Shown here piece by piece: positions 25,279-34,018 of a stretch of DNA of 64,000 bases; position 1 is the stretch's first letter, and every line of letters begins with the position of its first letter. Below the pieces are notes generated by a model. It searched no databases and was not told the DNA's origin. It was given only the letters and a program-made list of their open reading frames with translations. A program made the position numbers and the translations under genes. The stretch is from Micromonospora saelicesensis (GTDB taxonomy: Bacteria > Actinomycetota > Actinomycetes > Mycobacteriales > Micromonosporaceae): assembly GCF_900091575.1 (NCBI RefSeq), contig NZ_FMCR01000001.1, positions 1,178,001 through 1,242,000 of the forward strand, in the 5' to 3' direction.

Positions 25279-25742
25279 CCCGTACCGCCGAGCGGGGCTC
25301 GGTCTCCATCGAGGTGGCGGTGCTCGCGCCCGCGTTCATCGCGCTGATGGTGCTGGCCGGCGTGGTCGGGCGCAGCGCCGTGGCGGCGGAGGCGCTCGAC
25401 GCGGCCGCGCACGACGCCGCCCGGGCCGCCTCGATCTCCCGGAACTCCGACGTCGCCAAAGAAAAGGCGCGCGAGGCTGCCCAGAAACAGCTGGACTGGC
25501 ACGGCCTGGCCTGCGCCAACGGCCTGGACCCGGAATTCACCGGCAAGTCGCCCGACAATGAGTCCAGCTTCGACAAAGCCTTCAGCAGCACAGTCGGCAC
25601 GAACGCCACGGTGACGGTGAAGATCAGCTGTCGCGTGTCCTTCAAGGACATCACCCTCGACATCTTGCCCGGGATGGAGAGTGAACGGCTGATCTCCGCG
25701 GAGTTCACCTCCCCCCTTGACCGTTACCGGAGTCGGCAATGA
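25275..25742 (+). CDS. TadE/TadF-like pseudopilin 2
   Basis: A 155-residue protein beginning with a short leader and ERGSVSIEVAVLAPAFIALMVLAGVVG, the TadE-like RG..S.E......P pattern followed by a hydrophobic helix. A helix of alternating charge (KEKAREAAQKQLDW) and two Cys (GLACAN, ISCRV) follow. It overlaps its neighbours on both sides by ATGA, so the three TadE/G-like genes are translated together. A minor pilin role is inferred. Confidence 0.85.
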   Translation: MTRTAERGSVSIEVAVLAPAFIALMVLAGVVGRSAVAAEALDAAAHDAARAASISRNSDVAKEKAREAAQKQLDWHGLACANGLDPEFTGKSPDNESSFDKAFSSTVGTNATVTVKISCRVSFKDITLDILPGMESERLISAEFTSPLDRYRSRQ

Positions 25743-26188
25743 CAGCCACCACGTCGACTGCCCGGCCCTCGGTGGCAGGTGAGCACGGCCGGGTGAGCAT
25801 CTTCCTCGCGGTGACGATGGTCGGCGTACTGGCCATCATCGGCCTCTCCTTCGACGCCGCCGGGCAGCTCCGCACCCTGCAACGTGCCCAGAACCTGGCT
25901 GCCGAGGCGGCCCGGACCGGCGGTCAGGCCATCGACCGGGCCACCGCCATCGAGGGCGGGCCGAAGCGGATCAATGAGCCGGAGGCGCGCGATGCGGTCG
26001 CCAACTACCTGGACGCCGTGAACACCGCCAGCCACACAGTGAACTTCCCTGAGGTCGACGGGGAAATCCTGATCCGGGTGACCGTCTCCATCACCTATCA
26101 CCGCTCGATGATCGGACCGTTCGTCCAGGAGAAGGCGGTCACCGTCACCGGCGAGGCGACCGCGCGTGCCATCACCGCAACACCGTAG
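25739..26188 (+). CDS. TadG-like pseudopilin 3
   Basis: A 149-residue protein with leader EHGRVSIFLAVTMVGVLAIIGLSFDAAG. The conserved FDAAGQLRTLQRAQNLAAEAARTGGQ helix is typical of the N-terminal part of TadG-like proteins, here without the long C-terminal vWA region of larger TadG. It overlaps the preceding gene (ATGA) and is followed 14 bases later by the LysM-protein gene. Confidence 0.8.
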   Translation: MTATTSTARPSVAGEHGRVSIFLAVTMVGVLAIIGLSFDAAGQLRTLQRAQNLAAEAARTGGQAIDRATAIEGGPKRINEPEARDAVANYLDAVNTASHTVNFPEVDGEILIRVTVSITYHRSMIGPFVQEKAVTVTGEATARAITATP

Positions 26189-26202
26189 GAAGGAAGGCAG
26201 CC

Positions 26203-27909
26203 ATGCCCGTATCGGGTGGGTCCGTCGTACGGCGGACCGGACGGATCCTCACCGGCATCGGCGCGCTGGCCGTGCTCCTGGTGCTGCTGGTCGGCGCGCC
26301 GATCGCGCTGCTCGCCTTCGCCGGTAACCCCCTGCCCGACCACCTCCCCACGATCAGCGAGGTGGGCACCGCGCTGACCAGCCGTGACGACGGTCAGCTC
26401 TTCCTGCGGGCGCTGGCCGTGGCCGGTTGGTTCGGCTGGGCCACGTTCGCCTTCTCCGTCCTCGTCGAGTTGGGTGCACAGACCCTGCGCCGGCCGGCGC
26501 CGAAGCTGCCCGGGATGGGCCGCCAGCAGAAGGCAGCCGCCGCGCTGGTCGGCTCGGTCGCGCTGATCCTGGTGGCCAGCCCGGCCGCCGCCAGCGCCGC
26601 GGCGGTCTACGGAACTCCGGTGTACGCGAGTCCGACCGCAACGGCCGTCACCACCCTGGCCGCGCCGACCCGCGCCGCGACGACACCCGACACGGCCGCG
26701 CCGGTGGCCCGGGGCGGGCTGCTCGGCATGGCCGGAACGGGGCTGGCCGCACCCGGTGCCTCGGCGGCCAACGCCGAGGCCGCGCCGGTGTACCGGGTGG
26801 CACGGGGCGACTACCTCGGGGAGGTGGCCGAGCGGTACCTGGACGAGTTCGGGGACTACCGACAGCTCGCCAAGCTGAACAAGCTCGACGACCCGGACCG
26901 GATCCGCCCCGGCCAACTGCTCCGACTGCCCACGGAGGCCGCCGACCAGGGGGCCCGGCAGCACGCCACCGGCCGGCTCGTCGACCGGCCGGCAGCGCAG
27001 AAGCCGCCCGCGCCCCGGCCGGCGCCCGAGCGGTCCGCACCGCCGCGGGTGGCCCCGGCACCACCCAGCGGTACGGAGTCAGCGGGCCAACCACCAGCGA
27101 TGACGGTCGGTGCAGCCCGAGCTGGTGCCGCCGATCGGGTGAACCGCCCGCTGGCGGTCTCCGCCGTACTGGCGGTGGCAAGCATCGTCGGCGCCCAGAT
27201 CGGCGCAGTCCTGGGGCTGCGCCGCCGTCCAGCCACCGCCGGTGCGGCTCCCCGACTGGCCGCGTCCTCCCGCACATCCCGGGCCGGCGCCGGCCGAAGC
27301 CGTGGCGCGGGCCAAGGCGGTGGTGCGGGCCGAAGCAGCGACGGCGCAGGCCGAAGCGGTGGTGCGGGCCAAGGCAGCAGCGGCGCGGGCCGGCGGGGCA
27401 GTGGTGGGGCGGCCGGGAGCGGTGCCGCCTGGGCTGCCAGCCGGGCGGCGGCGGCCATCGAAGCTCCCGCGACACCGGCCGGCGCGACACCGGCCGGCGC
27501 GACACCGGCCGGCGCGACACCGGCCGGCGCGACACTGGCCGGCGCGGCACCGGGCGGGAACGACTTCGCACCTCGCGGCGACGGATTGACATCCACCGGC
27601 AGCGGGGCGGCACCTACCGGTGGCCGGGCCGCACCTACCGGCAGCGGGATGGCACCGATGGGCAGTGGGGCGGCACCCGCCGGTAGCGGAATGGCTTTCC
27701 CCGGAAGCACGGCGTTCCCGGGCAGCGGGATGGCCCTCTCCGGCGGCACGGCACCCCCCGGCGGAGGAATGGGGACCGCCGGCCCTGGGAGCTGGAGTGA
27801 TGACGACGGCTGGGCCGGTGCTGGTGGCGAGGGCGGGCTGTTCGACGGCGGGCATGGCCTCGACTCCGTACCGGATGGTCCGCCGGTGGGCCGACACCGA
27901 CGCACCTGA
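26203..27909 (+). CDS. LysM-domain membrane protein with low-complexity tail
   Basis: A 568-residue protein. Hydrophobic segments lie at about 15-45, 65-85 and 105-130, followed by an Ala/Thr-rich spacer, then a LysM peptidoglycan-binding domain (about 196-245: [37 protein letters not shown]). A further hydrophobic segment lies near 315-340, and the tail (345-555) is Gly/Ser/Ala-rich and includes five perfect or near-perfect PAGAT repeats. As last gene of the Tad run it could anchor the machinery to the wall. Actinobacterial Tad loci sometimes carry such proteins. A ribosome site AGGAAGG precedes ATG. Confidence 0.8.
   Translation: MPVSGGSVVRRTGRILTGIGALAVLLVLLVGAPIALLAFAGNPLPDHLPTISEVGTALTSRDDGQLFLRALAVAGWFGWATFAFSVLVELGAQTLRRPAPKLPGMGRQQKAAAALVGSVALILVASPAAASAAAVYGTPVYASPTATAVTTLAAPTRAATTPDTAAPVARGGLLGMAGTGLAAPGASAANAEAAPVYRVARGDYLGEVAERYLDEFGDYRQLAKLNKLDDPDRIRPGQLLRLPTEAADQGARQHATGRLVDRPAAQKPPAPRPAPERSAPPRVAPAPPSGTESAGQPPAMTVGAARAGAADRVNRPLAVSAVLAVASIVGAQIGAVLGLRRRPATAGAAPRLAASSRTSRAGAGRSRGAGQGGGAGRSSDGAGRSGGAGQGSSGAGRRGSGGAAGSGAAWAASRAAAAIEAPATPAGATPAGATPAGATPAGATLAGAAPGGNDFAPRGDGLTSTGSGAAPTGGRAAPTGSGMAPMGSGAAPAGSGMAFPGSTAFPGSGMALSGGTAPPGGGMGTAGPGSWSDDDGWAGAGGEGGLFDGGHGLDSVPDGPPVGRHRRT
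27471..27545 (+). repeat. Five-copy 15-bp tandem repeat inside the LysM gene
   Basis: Five units of GACACCGGCCGGCGC (the last with one T change) lie head to tail in frame and encode PAGAT repeats. Near-identical units suggest recent slippage and length variation between strains. Confidence 0.9.
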
Positions 27910-28009
27910 GCGGGCCCGCACGACCTGTTGTCTGCGCCGCCCTGTGCGGGCCTCCGCAAACTCAGGCAGGGTCGTGCCGGGTGGGCCGGGGGCAATGTCT
28001 CGGAGAGCG

Positions 28010-28047
28010 ATATACCTCTGAGTCATAAAAATGACTCACAGGTATAT
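28010..28047. repeat. 17-bp-arm AT-rich inverted repeat (operator or terminator)
   Basis: Left arm 28010-28026 and right arm 28031-28047 pair with one mismatch across a 4-base AAAA loop. The core is GAGTCAT-AAAA-ATGACTC and the outer part is ATATACCT/AGGTATAT. It is far more AT-rich than its surroundings, lies about 100 bases after the LysM gene and has no U-tract. Confidence 0.85.
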
Positions 28048-28095
28048 GCGTCGAGGATGTACTGCCTCCGAGGCGCGGAGCATCAGTCCCGGGAT

Positions 28096-28195
28096 GGCAC
28101 ACCGCGACGTGGGCTGGCACACCGCGACGTGGGCTGGCACACCGCGACGCGGGCTGGCACACCGCGACGTGGGCTGGCACAACACCGACGCGGGT
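28096..28195. repeat. 20-bp tandem repeat, four near-identical units plus one diverged
   Basis: Units of GGCACACCGCGACGTGGGCT start at 28096, 28116, 28136 (one change) and 28156. A degenerate unit starts at 28176 and a trace follows at 28196. The units join directly with no spacers and do not encode a supported protein. Confidence 0.9.
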
Positions 28196-28293
28196 GGCAG
28201 ATACCGACGTCGAAGGCACCGCAGGACGATCAGGGCAGGCCAGTCGGTCGGGCAGGGCCAGTCGGGCAGGGCCGGTCGGGGCAGGCAGGCCGG

Positions 28294-29148
28294 TCAGGGC
28301 AGGCGGGTCTGGAGCACGCCGTTCTGGATCCGGGTGGGCAGGATCTGCTGGTCGTTGCCGGACGGCCCCTGCACGACCTCGCCGCCGTTGAGCCGGAAGG
28401 CGCTGCCGTGCCACGGGCAGACCACGCAGGCGTGGCCGTCGATCTCCTGCACCTCACCCTCGCCGAGCGGTCCGCTCTGGTGCGGGCAGCGCTCCAACAT
28501 CACGGTCACCTCGTCACCGTGCCGGTAGAGGATGACTGAGATGTCGTCGTCCACCTCTCGGGTGATCAGGGTGCGTTGCGGCAGCGTGGCCATGTCGGCC
28601 AGCGAGTGCCAGCCATCGGTCATCCGGTGCAGCTCGGAGATGCTCTGGTTGACCTGCGCCCCCTGCTTGTACGCCAGGTGACCCCCGATGTACGCGCCAA
28701 GGCTCACGGTGGAGAGCCCGAGGAAGCCGAGGGCGCGACCCATGCCGTGGCGGCCGGACAGCCGGGCGGCCAACGAGCCGGCGTAGAGCGTCATGCCGAC
28801 GGTGTTGGCGGCGGCGTGCACCAGGCCGACCCGGCGCTGGTCCCGGGCGAGTGCCGCCCAGTCGTTCAGACCGGCGATCGCCGCTGGCAGCGCGCTGGCG
28901 GTGCCCAGACCGACCAGCACGGTGGCGGGCCGGCGCTGCCCGGGCATGAGGTCCAGCACCGCGGCGCTGATCCACGCGCCGACCGGCACCTGCACCATCG
29001 CCGGGTGCAGCGGATGCCCGAGGGTCACCCCGTGCAGCAGGTCGCGCAACCGGCGTGGACGCAGCGTCCCAAGGACGACCTTCTGCAACCGGTCACCCGC
29101 GCGGTCCAGCCGGGAGTCCTGCTCAACTTTCGTCAAAAGTGCTCGCAC
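28294..29148 (-). CDS. DUF2231 membrane domain fused to a Rieske [2Fe-2S] domain
   Basis: A 284-residue protein. The N-terminal half (about 45-165) is a DUF2231-type membrane domain with HPLHPAMVQVPVGAW and four hydrophobic segments. The C-terminal half (about 185-284) is a Rieske domain with cluster ligands Cys221-x-His223 (CPHQSGPLGEG) and Cys244-x2-His247 (CPWHGSAF). It is probably a membrane-linked electron-transfer protein, not a ring-hydroxylating enzyme, since no oxygenase domain is present. The start is uncertain: GTG at 29148 gives a typical N-terminus, but the frame stays open to 29286. An inverted repeat flanks the upstream region. Confidence 0.8.
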   Translation of the reverse strand: MRALLTKVEQDSRLDRAGDRLQKVVLGTLRPRRLRDLLHGVTLGHPLHPAMVQVPVGAWISAAVLDLMPGQRRPATVLVGLGTASALPAAIAGLNDWAALARDQRRVGLVHAAANTVGMTLYAGSLAARLSGRHGMGRALGFLGLSTVSLGAYIGGHLAYKQGAQVNQSISELHRMTDGWHSLADMATLPQRTLITREVDDDISVILYRHGDEVTVMLERCPHQSGPLGEGEVQEIDGHACVVCPWHGSAFRLNGGEVVQGPSGNDQQILPTRIQNGVLQTRLP

Positions 29149-29221
29149 GAGTACCGACTTCCCGGCGATCGCCGTCGCAAACCGGTCGGCGGCGACAAAC
29201 CTGCTGCACCACCCACGCCGC

Positions 29222-29291
29222 CGATCTTGCAGTTTCTGCTCACCTAATCCGGGGCACAAGCCGCGAACCGTCAACCGGAAGTGCAAGATCG
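29222..29291. repeat. Separated inverted repeat CGATCTTGCA / TGCAAGATCG
   Basis: A perfect 10-bp arm at 29222-29231 is repeated inverted at 29282-29291, enclosing 50 bases between the divergent Rieske-protein and enoyl-CoA hydratase genes. It could be paired operator half-sites or the ends of a small mobile or repeat element. Confidence 0.6.
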
Positions 29292-29333
29292 ACGGGGATT
29301 GTGGGGGTGGGGCCGGCCCGGCATGCTGGCGGG

Positions 29334-30149
29334 ATGGGTGTGCGGGTGGAGCGGGTCGGGGCGGTCACCACCGTGGTGTTGGACCGGGCGGACGTTCGGA
29401 ACGCCGTGGACGGTCCTACGGCTCGGGCGCTGGCCGACGCGTTCCGGGCCTTCGACGCCGATCCGGACGCGGCGGTGGCCGTGCTCTGGGGCGCCGGTGG
29501 CACGTTCTGCGCCGGCGCCGACCTCAAGGCGATCGGCACACCGAGCGGCAACCGGGTGGAGCCGGAGGGGGACGGCCCGATGGGTCCGACCCGGATGACG
29601 CTCAACAAACCCGTGATCGCGGCGATCTCCGGGTACGCGGTGGCGGGCGGGCTCGAACTGGCGCTCTGGTGTGACCTGCGGGTCGCCGAGTCCGACGCGA
29701 CACTCGGGGTGTTCTGCCGCCGCTGGGGAGTCCCGCTGATCGACGGTGGCACCGTCCGGCTGCCCCGGTTGATCGGCGAGAGTCGGGCCATGGATCTGAT
29801 CCTCACCGGCCGTCCGGTGCCGGCCGACGAGGCGTACGCGATGGGGTTGGTCAATCGGTTGGTGCCACCCGGCCAGGCGCGGGCCGCGGCCGAGGAGTTG
29901 GCGGCGGCGATCGCCCGGCATCCGCAGACCTGCCTGCGCAACGACCGGGCGGCGCTGCTGGCCGGCGCGGGGCGAGGAGAGCCGGAGGCGCTGGCGATCG
30001 AGTTGGCGTACGGGATGGACTCGCTGGCCACGGACGCGGCGGCCGGCGCGGCCCGGTTCGCGGCGGGCGAGGGCCGACACGGCGCGACGCCGCCGGGAGG
30101 GGTACGCCCCCCGGCGGCGTCGGCTACCGATCAGCTCAGTTGCGGTTGA
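29334..30149 (+). CDS. Enoyl-CoA hydratase/isomerase family protein
   Basis: A 271-residue crotonase-fold protein. It contains the CoA-binding and oxyanion region GTFCAGADLKAIG, then SGYAVAGGLELALWCDLRVAE with the conserved GG that forms the second oxyanion-hole amide. The later FCRRWGVPLIDGGTVRLPRLIG region matches hydratase/isomerase sequences. The common catalytic acid of the second active-site position is not obvious (VPLIDGG in place of the usual E-rich turn), so hydratase activity is not certain. The reading frame starts at ATG 29334; earlier in-frame codons lack support. The last 20 codons contain a terminator-like hairpin and overlap the convergent GH87 gene by 14 bases. Confidence 0.85.
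   Translation: MGVRVERVGAVTTVVLDRADVRNAVDGPTARALADAFRAFDADPDAAVAVLWGAGGTFCAGADLKAIGTPSGNRVEPEGDGPMGPTRMTLNKPVIAAISGYAVAGGLELALWCDLRVAESDATLGVFCRRWGVPLIDGGTVRLPRLIGESRAMDLILTGRPVPADEAYAMGLVNRLVPPGQARAAAEELAAAIARHPQTCLRNDRAALLAGAGRGEPEALAIELAYGMDSLATDAAAGAARFAAGEGRHGATPPGGVRPPAASATDQLSCG
30086..30121. terminator. Strong hairpin inside the 3' end of the hydratase gene, between convergent genes
   Basis: A perfect 12-bp stem (30086-30097 with 30110-30121) with a GC-rich loop. It sits within the last codons of the hydratase frame and 15 bases beyond the stop of the convergent GH87 gene, so it would act mainly for the latter and perhaps for both. Confidence 0.65.
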
Positions 30150-33100
30150 TGGTGAAGGTTGTCGTGGGGTTCTGGATGTCCACCGCGTTGTTGCTCAACC
30201 GGAGGTTGTTGAAGGTGACCGACCCGACGGCCGGCCCCTGCCCGGCCTCCGGCATCGGGTTCGCCCAGATGGCGAAGCCGGACTTCGCGTCGTAGGCGTC
30301 CCCGCTCTTGCGGGCACCACTGATGGAGATGTTCGTGAAGACCGTGTCGGTGATCGGGTTCTGCGGCTGCCCGCCGACGTAGTTGGTCTGGAACATGATG
30401 CCGCTGTAGGTCGGATCGATGATGTCGACGTCGCTGACCCGGATGCCCTGGAACACCTTCGAGGCGGAGAAGACCCAGATTGCCGGGAAGGTTTGTGAGC
30501 CCCAGAAATGCCCACCGGCCCGCACGATCGAGATGTTCTCGAACCGGGTGGGCGGGCTGGCACCGAAGCCGTTCATCGGATAGCCGAAGTCGAGCGAGCT
30601 GATGGTGATGCCGGAGTAGACCAGCGTGTCCGCGATGTAGATGTTGCGGAACGTGTTGCCGTAGCCGCCGTACACGGCGACACCGGCGGCCCGCCAGGTC
30701 AGGGTCGAGGTCAGGTTCTCGTAGATGTTGTCCTTCATGTCGGCGCCGCCCGCGTCGATGGCCGAGAACAGCGCGAAGCTGTCGTCGCCGGTGGCCCGGG
30801 CGTCGTTGTTGCTGACCAGGTTGTTGGTGCTCCCGTTGGTCATGTTGATGCCGTCGGCGAACATGTTCCGGATCCGGGAGTTCTTGATCGTCATGTAGTC
30901 GGTGTTCGCGCCCCAGTAGAGGCACACCATGTGCTCGTTCCAGATGTTGTCGATCACGATGTTCGACACGTTGGAGAAGTCGAACACCTTGCCCGGGCCG
31001 TCGATCCGCGAGGTGTAGTTGCCGAAGTACGCGAAGTTCTTGAACGACGAGTTGGCCGCCGAGTTCTCGGCCCGGAAGCCGATGTCGGTGTTGTCCTGGC
31101 CCGACGGCGCGTTGAACCGGGTGTACCAGGGGCCGGCGCCGGTCACCTGGACCGCCTTGCCGTACACCTGGAACTTCGACGAGGTGGAGTAGTTGCCGGC
31201 CGGCAGGTACACCCCGATCAGGTTGCCGGTGGTGTCCATCCGCACCCGGTCCAGGGCGTTCTGCACGTCCTGGTGGGTGAAGCCGGTCGGCGTGGTGTAG
31301 CGCGCCGGGTCCGGGTTGGCGATCGGCGCCACCTGCTCGGTGTTGATGAAGTCGATGGCGTACGTGGTGGTGTTGGCCGGGTCCTTCTGAAGGCGGATCT
31401 TGCTGCCGGCCGGAACGGTGGAGTTGAGCATGACGTTGGCTTCGTCGTAGATGTGCCGCGGACCGCCCGCGCTCGGCGAGTTGCCCGGGCTGGTCTCGTT
31501 GCCGTAGAGCCAGGCGTACCGGGACGTGAGATCGATGGCCTTGTGGAACGTGCCGTTGACGTAGACGTTCAATGTCGAGTTGATCCCACCGCCGCCCGGT
31601 GCGTCCGGGATGGAGAAGCGGGTGACCAGCGTGTTGGTGCTGGCCCGGGTGGTGAACTCGACGTAGCTGCCGTTCGAGTTGAGGGTCACCGCCCGCCGAC
31701 CGGACGCCTCGCCGGCCAGGTCGCCGACCTCCCGGTTCGGTCCGACGACGGCGGCGCCGCCGCCGATCACGCCGTCCTCAGCCTCGTACATGTCGTACGG
31801 CATGTTGGCGCCGCGACCGACGAAGAGCGGCCGGTCACTGGTGTTGTTGGCCTGCTTCACCGGCAGCTCGTTGCCGTCCACGGCGAGCACCACCCGGACG
31901 GTGTACTTGCCGTTCGCGGCGGTCCAGGTGCCCAGGCTGATCGGGCCGACAGTGGCACCGGCGTTGATCACGCCGGAGTGCGAGCCGGTGAGGGTACGGA
32001 CCACGGTGCCGGACTCGTTGAGCACGGTCAGGGTGATGCCGTGCGCACCGGACGCGGAAGCCTGGTTGCCGGCGTTGCGGATGGACACGGAGAAGGTCAC
32101 CGTGTTGCCCGCCGACGGGTTGCCCGGCGACCAGGCGACCGCCGAGGCGACCAGGTCGGAGCTGGCGACCGCGGCGACGACCAACGGGCTGGGGTTCGTG
32201 TAGCTGTTGTTGGTGTCGTCCTGCTCGACGACGGTGTTCGACTCGTCGACCTTGGCGCTGAGCGGGTAGCTGCCCGAGTCCCGGGTGCCGATGCTGGCGC
32301 TGACCGTGGTCGAGGCACCGGCCGCGAGACCGCCGACCGCTGCCGTGCCCACCCGGGTGGATCCCAGGTAGAAGTTGACGTTGGTCGCGCCGGAGGCCGC
32401 CGAGCCCGCGTTACGCACCGTCGCGGAGAGCGTGATGGTGCTGGTCTCCACCGGTGCAGACGGGCTGAACGACATACCGGTCACGGTCAGGTCCGGGTTC
32501 GGTGCCGGGGTGCCGAAGACCTGGAACTCGGCCACCTGACCGGCCGGAGCGCCGGTGTTCGAGGCGATCGAGAGCCGTACGTCGGCCGCCGCGCCGGAGA
32601 CCGGGATGGTCACCGTGTTGCCGCTGCCCGGGTTGAAGCTGTAGTTCGCCGCGCCGACCAGTGTGGTGAAGTTCGACGAGCCCTGGTCCCGGCCGAGCAC
32701 TGTGATGTTCTGGGTACGTGCGCCCCACGCCGAGTCCGGGTTGAGCTTCACGACGACCTGGCTGAGGCTGGCGTTCGCGCCGAGCTGCACGGTCAGCGTG
32801 CTCGGGTTGCCGTTGCCCTCCCAGTAGGTGGCCACGTTGTTGTCGTTGGCGTTGGTGGCCACGAACGTGTGCACGAACCCGGAGGCGGTGATCGGCTTGC
32901 CGATCGCCAGGTTGGAACCGGTCGGCGGGTTGCCGGTGCCGGTCCGGGTCACTGTGTTGCTGTTCGCCGACTGGTTGCCGGCCGCGTCCTTGGCCCGCAC
33001 GTAGTACGACACCGTGGCACTGGTCGGCTGGCTGTCGGTGTACGTGAGCGTCGAGCCGTTCACGCTGCCACGCAGCGCGCCGTTGGCGTAGACGTCGTAG

Positions 33101-33828
33101 CCGGTCACCCCGACGTTGTCGGTGGACGCCGACCAGGCGAGCCGGATCTGCCCGCTGACCGGCTGGGTGTAGGCCAGGTTGCCCGGCACGCTGGGTGCCT
33201 GGGTGTCGGTGCTGCCGGTGGCGCCGTACACCTCGACCTCGGAGAGCTGGGCGGCCGGCCAACCGGTGTTGCCGGTGACCTGCACGCGTACGTAGCGGGT
33301 GCTGGCGGCGGTGAAGCTGACGGTCGCGGTGTTGCCGCTGCTCGGGTTGAAGGTGTAGCCGGCGGACGCCTTCAGGGTGGTGAAGGACGAGCCGTTGGTC
33401 GAGCCCAACACCGACAGCGTCTGCGTACGGGTCTGCCAGTCCGACGCGGGTGGCAGCTTGAGCACCACCCGGTCCACGCTGACAGTGGCGCCCAGGTCCG
33501 CCTGGATCCACTGCGGGAACGCGTTGTTGGCGCTCTCCCAGTAGGTCGACGCGTTGCCGTCGTTGGCGTTGCCCGCCACGTAGTTCTGGTTGTAGCTGCT
33601 GGCGGTCATGGTGGCGGAGAGCCCGGCGAGCATGGCAACGCGGGCGGCGGCTGCGGACGGGTCGGCCGCCGGTGCCGCGCTCGCCATGGGGGTGACGACC
33701 GGGGCGGTGGCGAGGAGCATGCCGGCGAGCGCGCCGGCGAGCATCCGACGGCCCGTGCGGGCGGTGCGGGGGACGGTGGTGGGCGCGCCGGTTGGCGGCG
33801 TGCCTCGTCTGGTGCCGGTCCTGGACAT
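30136..33828 (-). CDS. Large secreted GH87-type alpha-glucanase with two F5/8 and CARDB modules
   Basis: A 1230-residue multidomain exoenzyme. Order: signal peptide (1 to about 52, Arg-rich start), F5/8-type C domain (about 68-200), fibronectin-III (about 210-297), second F5/8-type domain (about 305-437), two CARDB repeats (about 440-670), a CBM35-like domain (from YDMYEAEDG), then a right-handed beta-helix catalytic domain (about 825-1230). In the latter, FADGINMTNG (Asp992) and GDDSFALF (Asp1015, Asp1016) have the Asp-to-Asp-Asp spacing of 23 residues that I recall for GH87 mycodextranase/alpha-1,3-glucanases. It should cut alpha-1,3- or mixed alpha-glucan outside the cell. It is the last gene of the minus-strand locus. 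A hairpin follows. Confidence 0.85.
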   Translation of the reverse strand: MSRTGTRRGTPPTGAPTTVPRTARTGRRMLAGALAGMLLATAPVVTPMASAAPAADPSAAAARVAMLAGLSATMTASSYNQNYVAGNANDGNASTYWESANNAFPQWIQADLGATVSVDRVVLKLPPASDWQTRTQTLSVLGSTNGSSFTTLKASAGYTFNPSSGNTATVSFTAASTRYVRVQVTGNTGWPAAQLSEVEVYGATGSTDTQAPSVPGNLAYTQPVSGQIRLAWSASTDNVGVTGYDVYANGALRGSVNGSTLTYTDSQPTSATVSYYVRAKDAAGNQSANSNTVTRTGTGNPPTGSNLAIGKPITASGFVHTFVATNANDNNVATYWEGNGNPSTLTVQLGANASLSQVVVKLNPDSAWGARTQNITVLGRDQGSSNFTTLVGAANYSFNPGSGNTVTIPVSGAAADVRLSIASNTGAPAGQVAEFQVFGTPAPNPDLTVTGMSFSPSAPVETSTITLSATVRNAGSAASGATNVNFYLGSTRVGTAAVGGLAAGASTTVSASIGTRDSGSYPLSAKVDESNTVVEQDDTNNSYTNPSPLVVAAVASSDLVASAVAWSPGNPSAGNTVTFSVSIRNAGNQASASGAHGITLTVLNESGTVVRTLTGSHSGVINAGATVGPISLGTWTAANGKYTVRVVLAVDGNELPVKQANNTSDRPLFVGRGANMPYDMYEAEDGVIGGGAAVVGPNREVGDLAGEASGRRAVTLNSNGSYVEFTTRASTNTLVTRFSIPDAPGGGGINSTLNVYVNGTFHKAIDLTSRYAWLYGNETSPGNSPSAGGPRHIYDEANVMLNSTVPAGSKIRLQKDPANTTTYAIDFINTEQVAPIANPDPARYTTPTGFTHQDVQNALDRVRMDTTGNLIGVYLPAGNYSTSSKFQVYGKAVQVTGAGPWYTRFNAPSGQDNTDIGFRAENSAANSSFKNFAYFGNYTSRIDGPGKVFDFSNVSNIVIDNIWNEHMVCLYWGANTDYMTIKNSRIRNMFADGINMTNGSTNNLVSNNDARATGDDSFALFSAIDAGGADMKDNIYENLTSTLTWRAAGVAVYGGYGNTFRNIYIADTLVYSGITISSLDFGYPMNGFGASPPTRFENISIVRAGGHFWGSQTFPAIWVFSASKVFQGIRVSDVDIIDPTYSGIMFQTNYVGGQPQNPITDTVFTNISISGARKSGDAYDAKSGFAIWANPMPEAGQGPAVGSVTFNNLRLSNNAVDIQNPTTTFTINRN

Positions 33829-33985
33829 GGGGTCGCTACACCTCTTTCGGGGGTGGGTGTGGGTGCGTTGCCCGGTGACGGGTGCAGTGGTACGCCCGTC
33901 GTTCCGCGACAGGTGGGGGACGGTGCGGGTTGGGGACGGGGGTTGGGCGGCTGGCGCGGCGTTGCGCCGGGGTGCCCGGACCGGG

Positions 33986-34012
33986 TGCCCCCGCCCGGTC
34001 CGGGCGGGGGCA
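33986..34012. terminator. Hairpin terminator after the second GH87 gene
   Basis: TGCCCCCGCCCGG (33986-33998) pairs perfectly with CCGGGCGGGGGCA (34000-34012) immediately downstream of the 34019 gene's stop. It suggests that the two GH87 genes have at least partly separate transcription. Confidence 0.7.
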
Positions 34013-34018
34013 TCCGAC

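Larger units (their letters stand above)
27910..28293. other. 384-bp repeat-rich intergenic region
   Basis: No gene is supported. The region holds a large AT-rich hairpin (28010-28047), a 20-bp tandem repeat (28096-28195) and, from about 28230, loose G-rich repeats of a GGTCGGGCAGGGCC type running to the Rieske gene stop. Confidence 0.7.

Noticed and set aside
28096..28195. Possible CRISPR array
   Set aside because: The 20-bp repeats join directly with no unique spacers and no cas genes are in the window.
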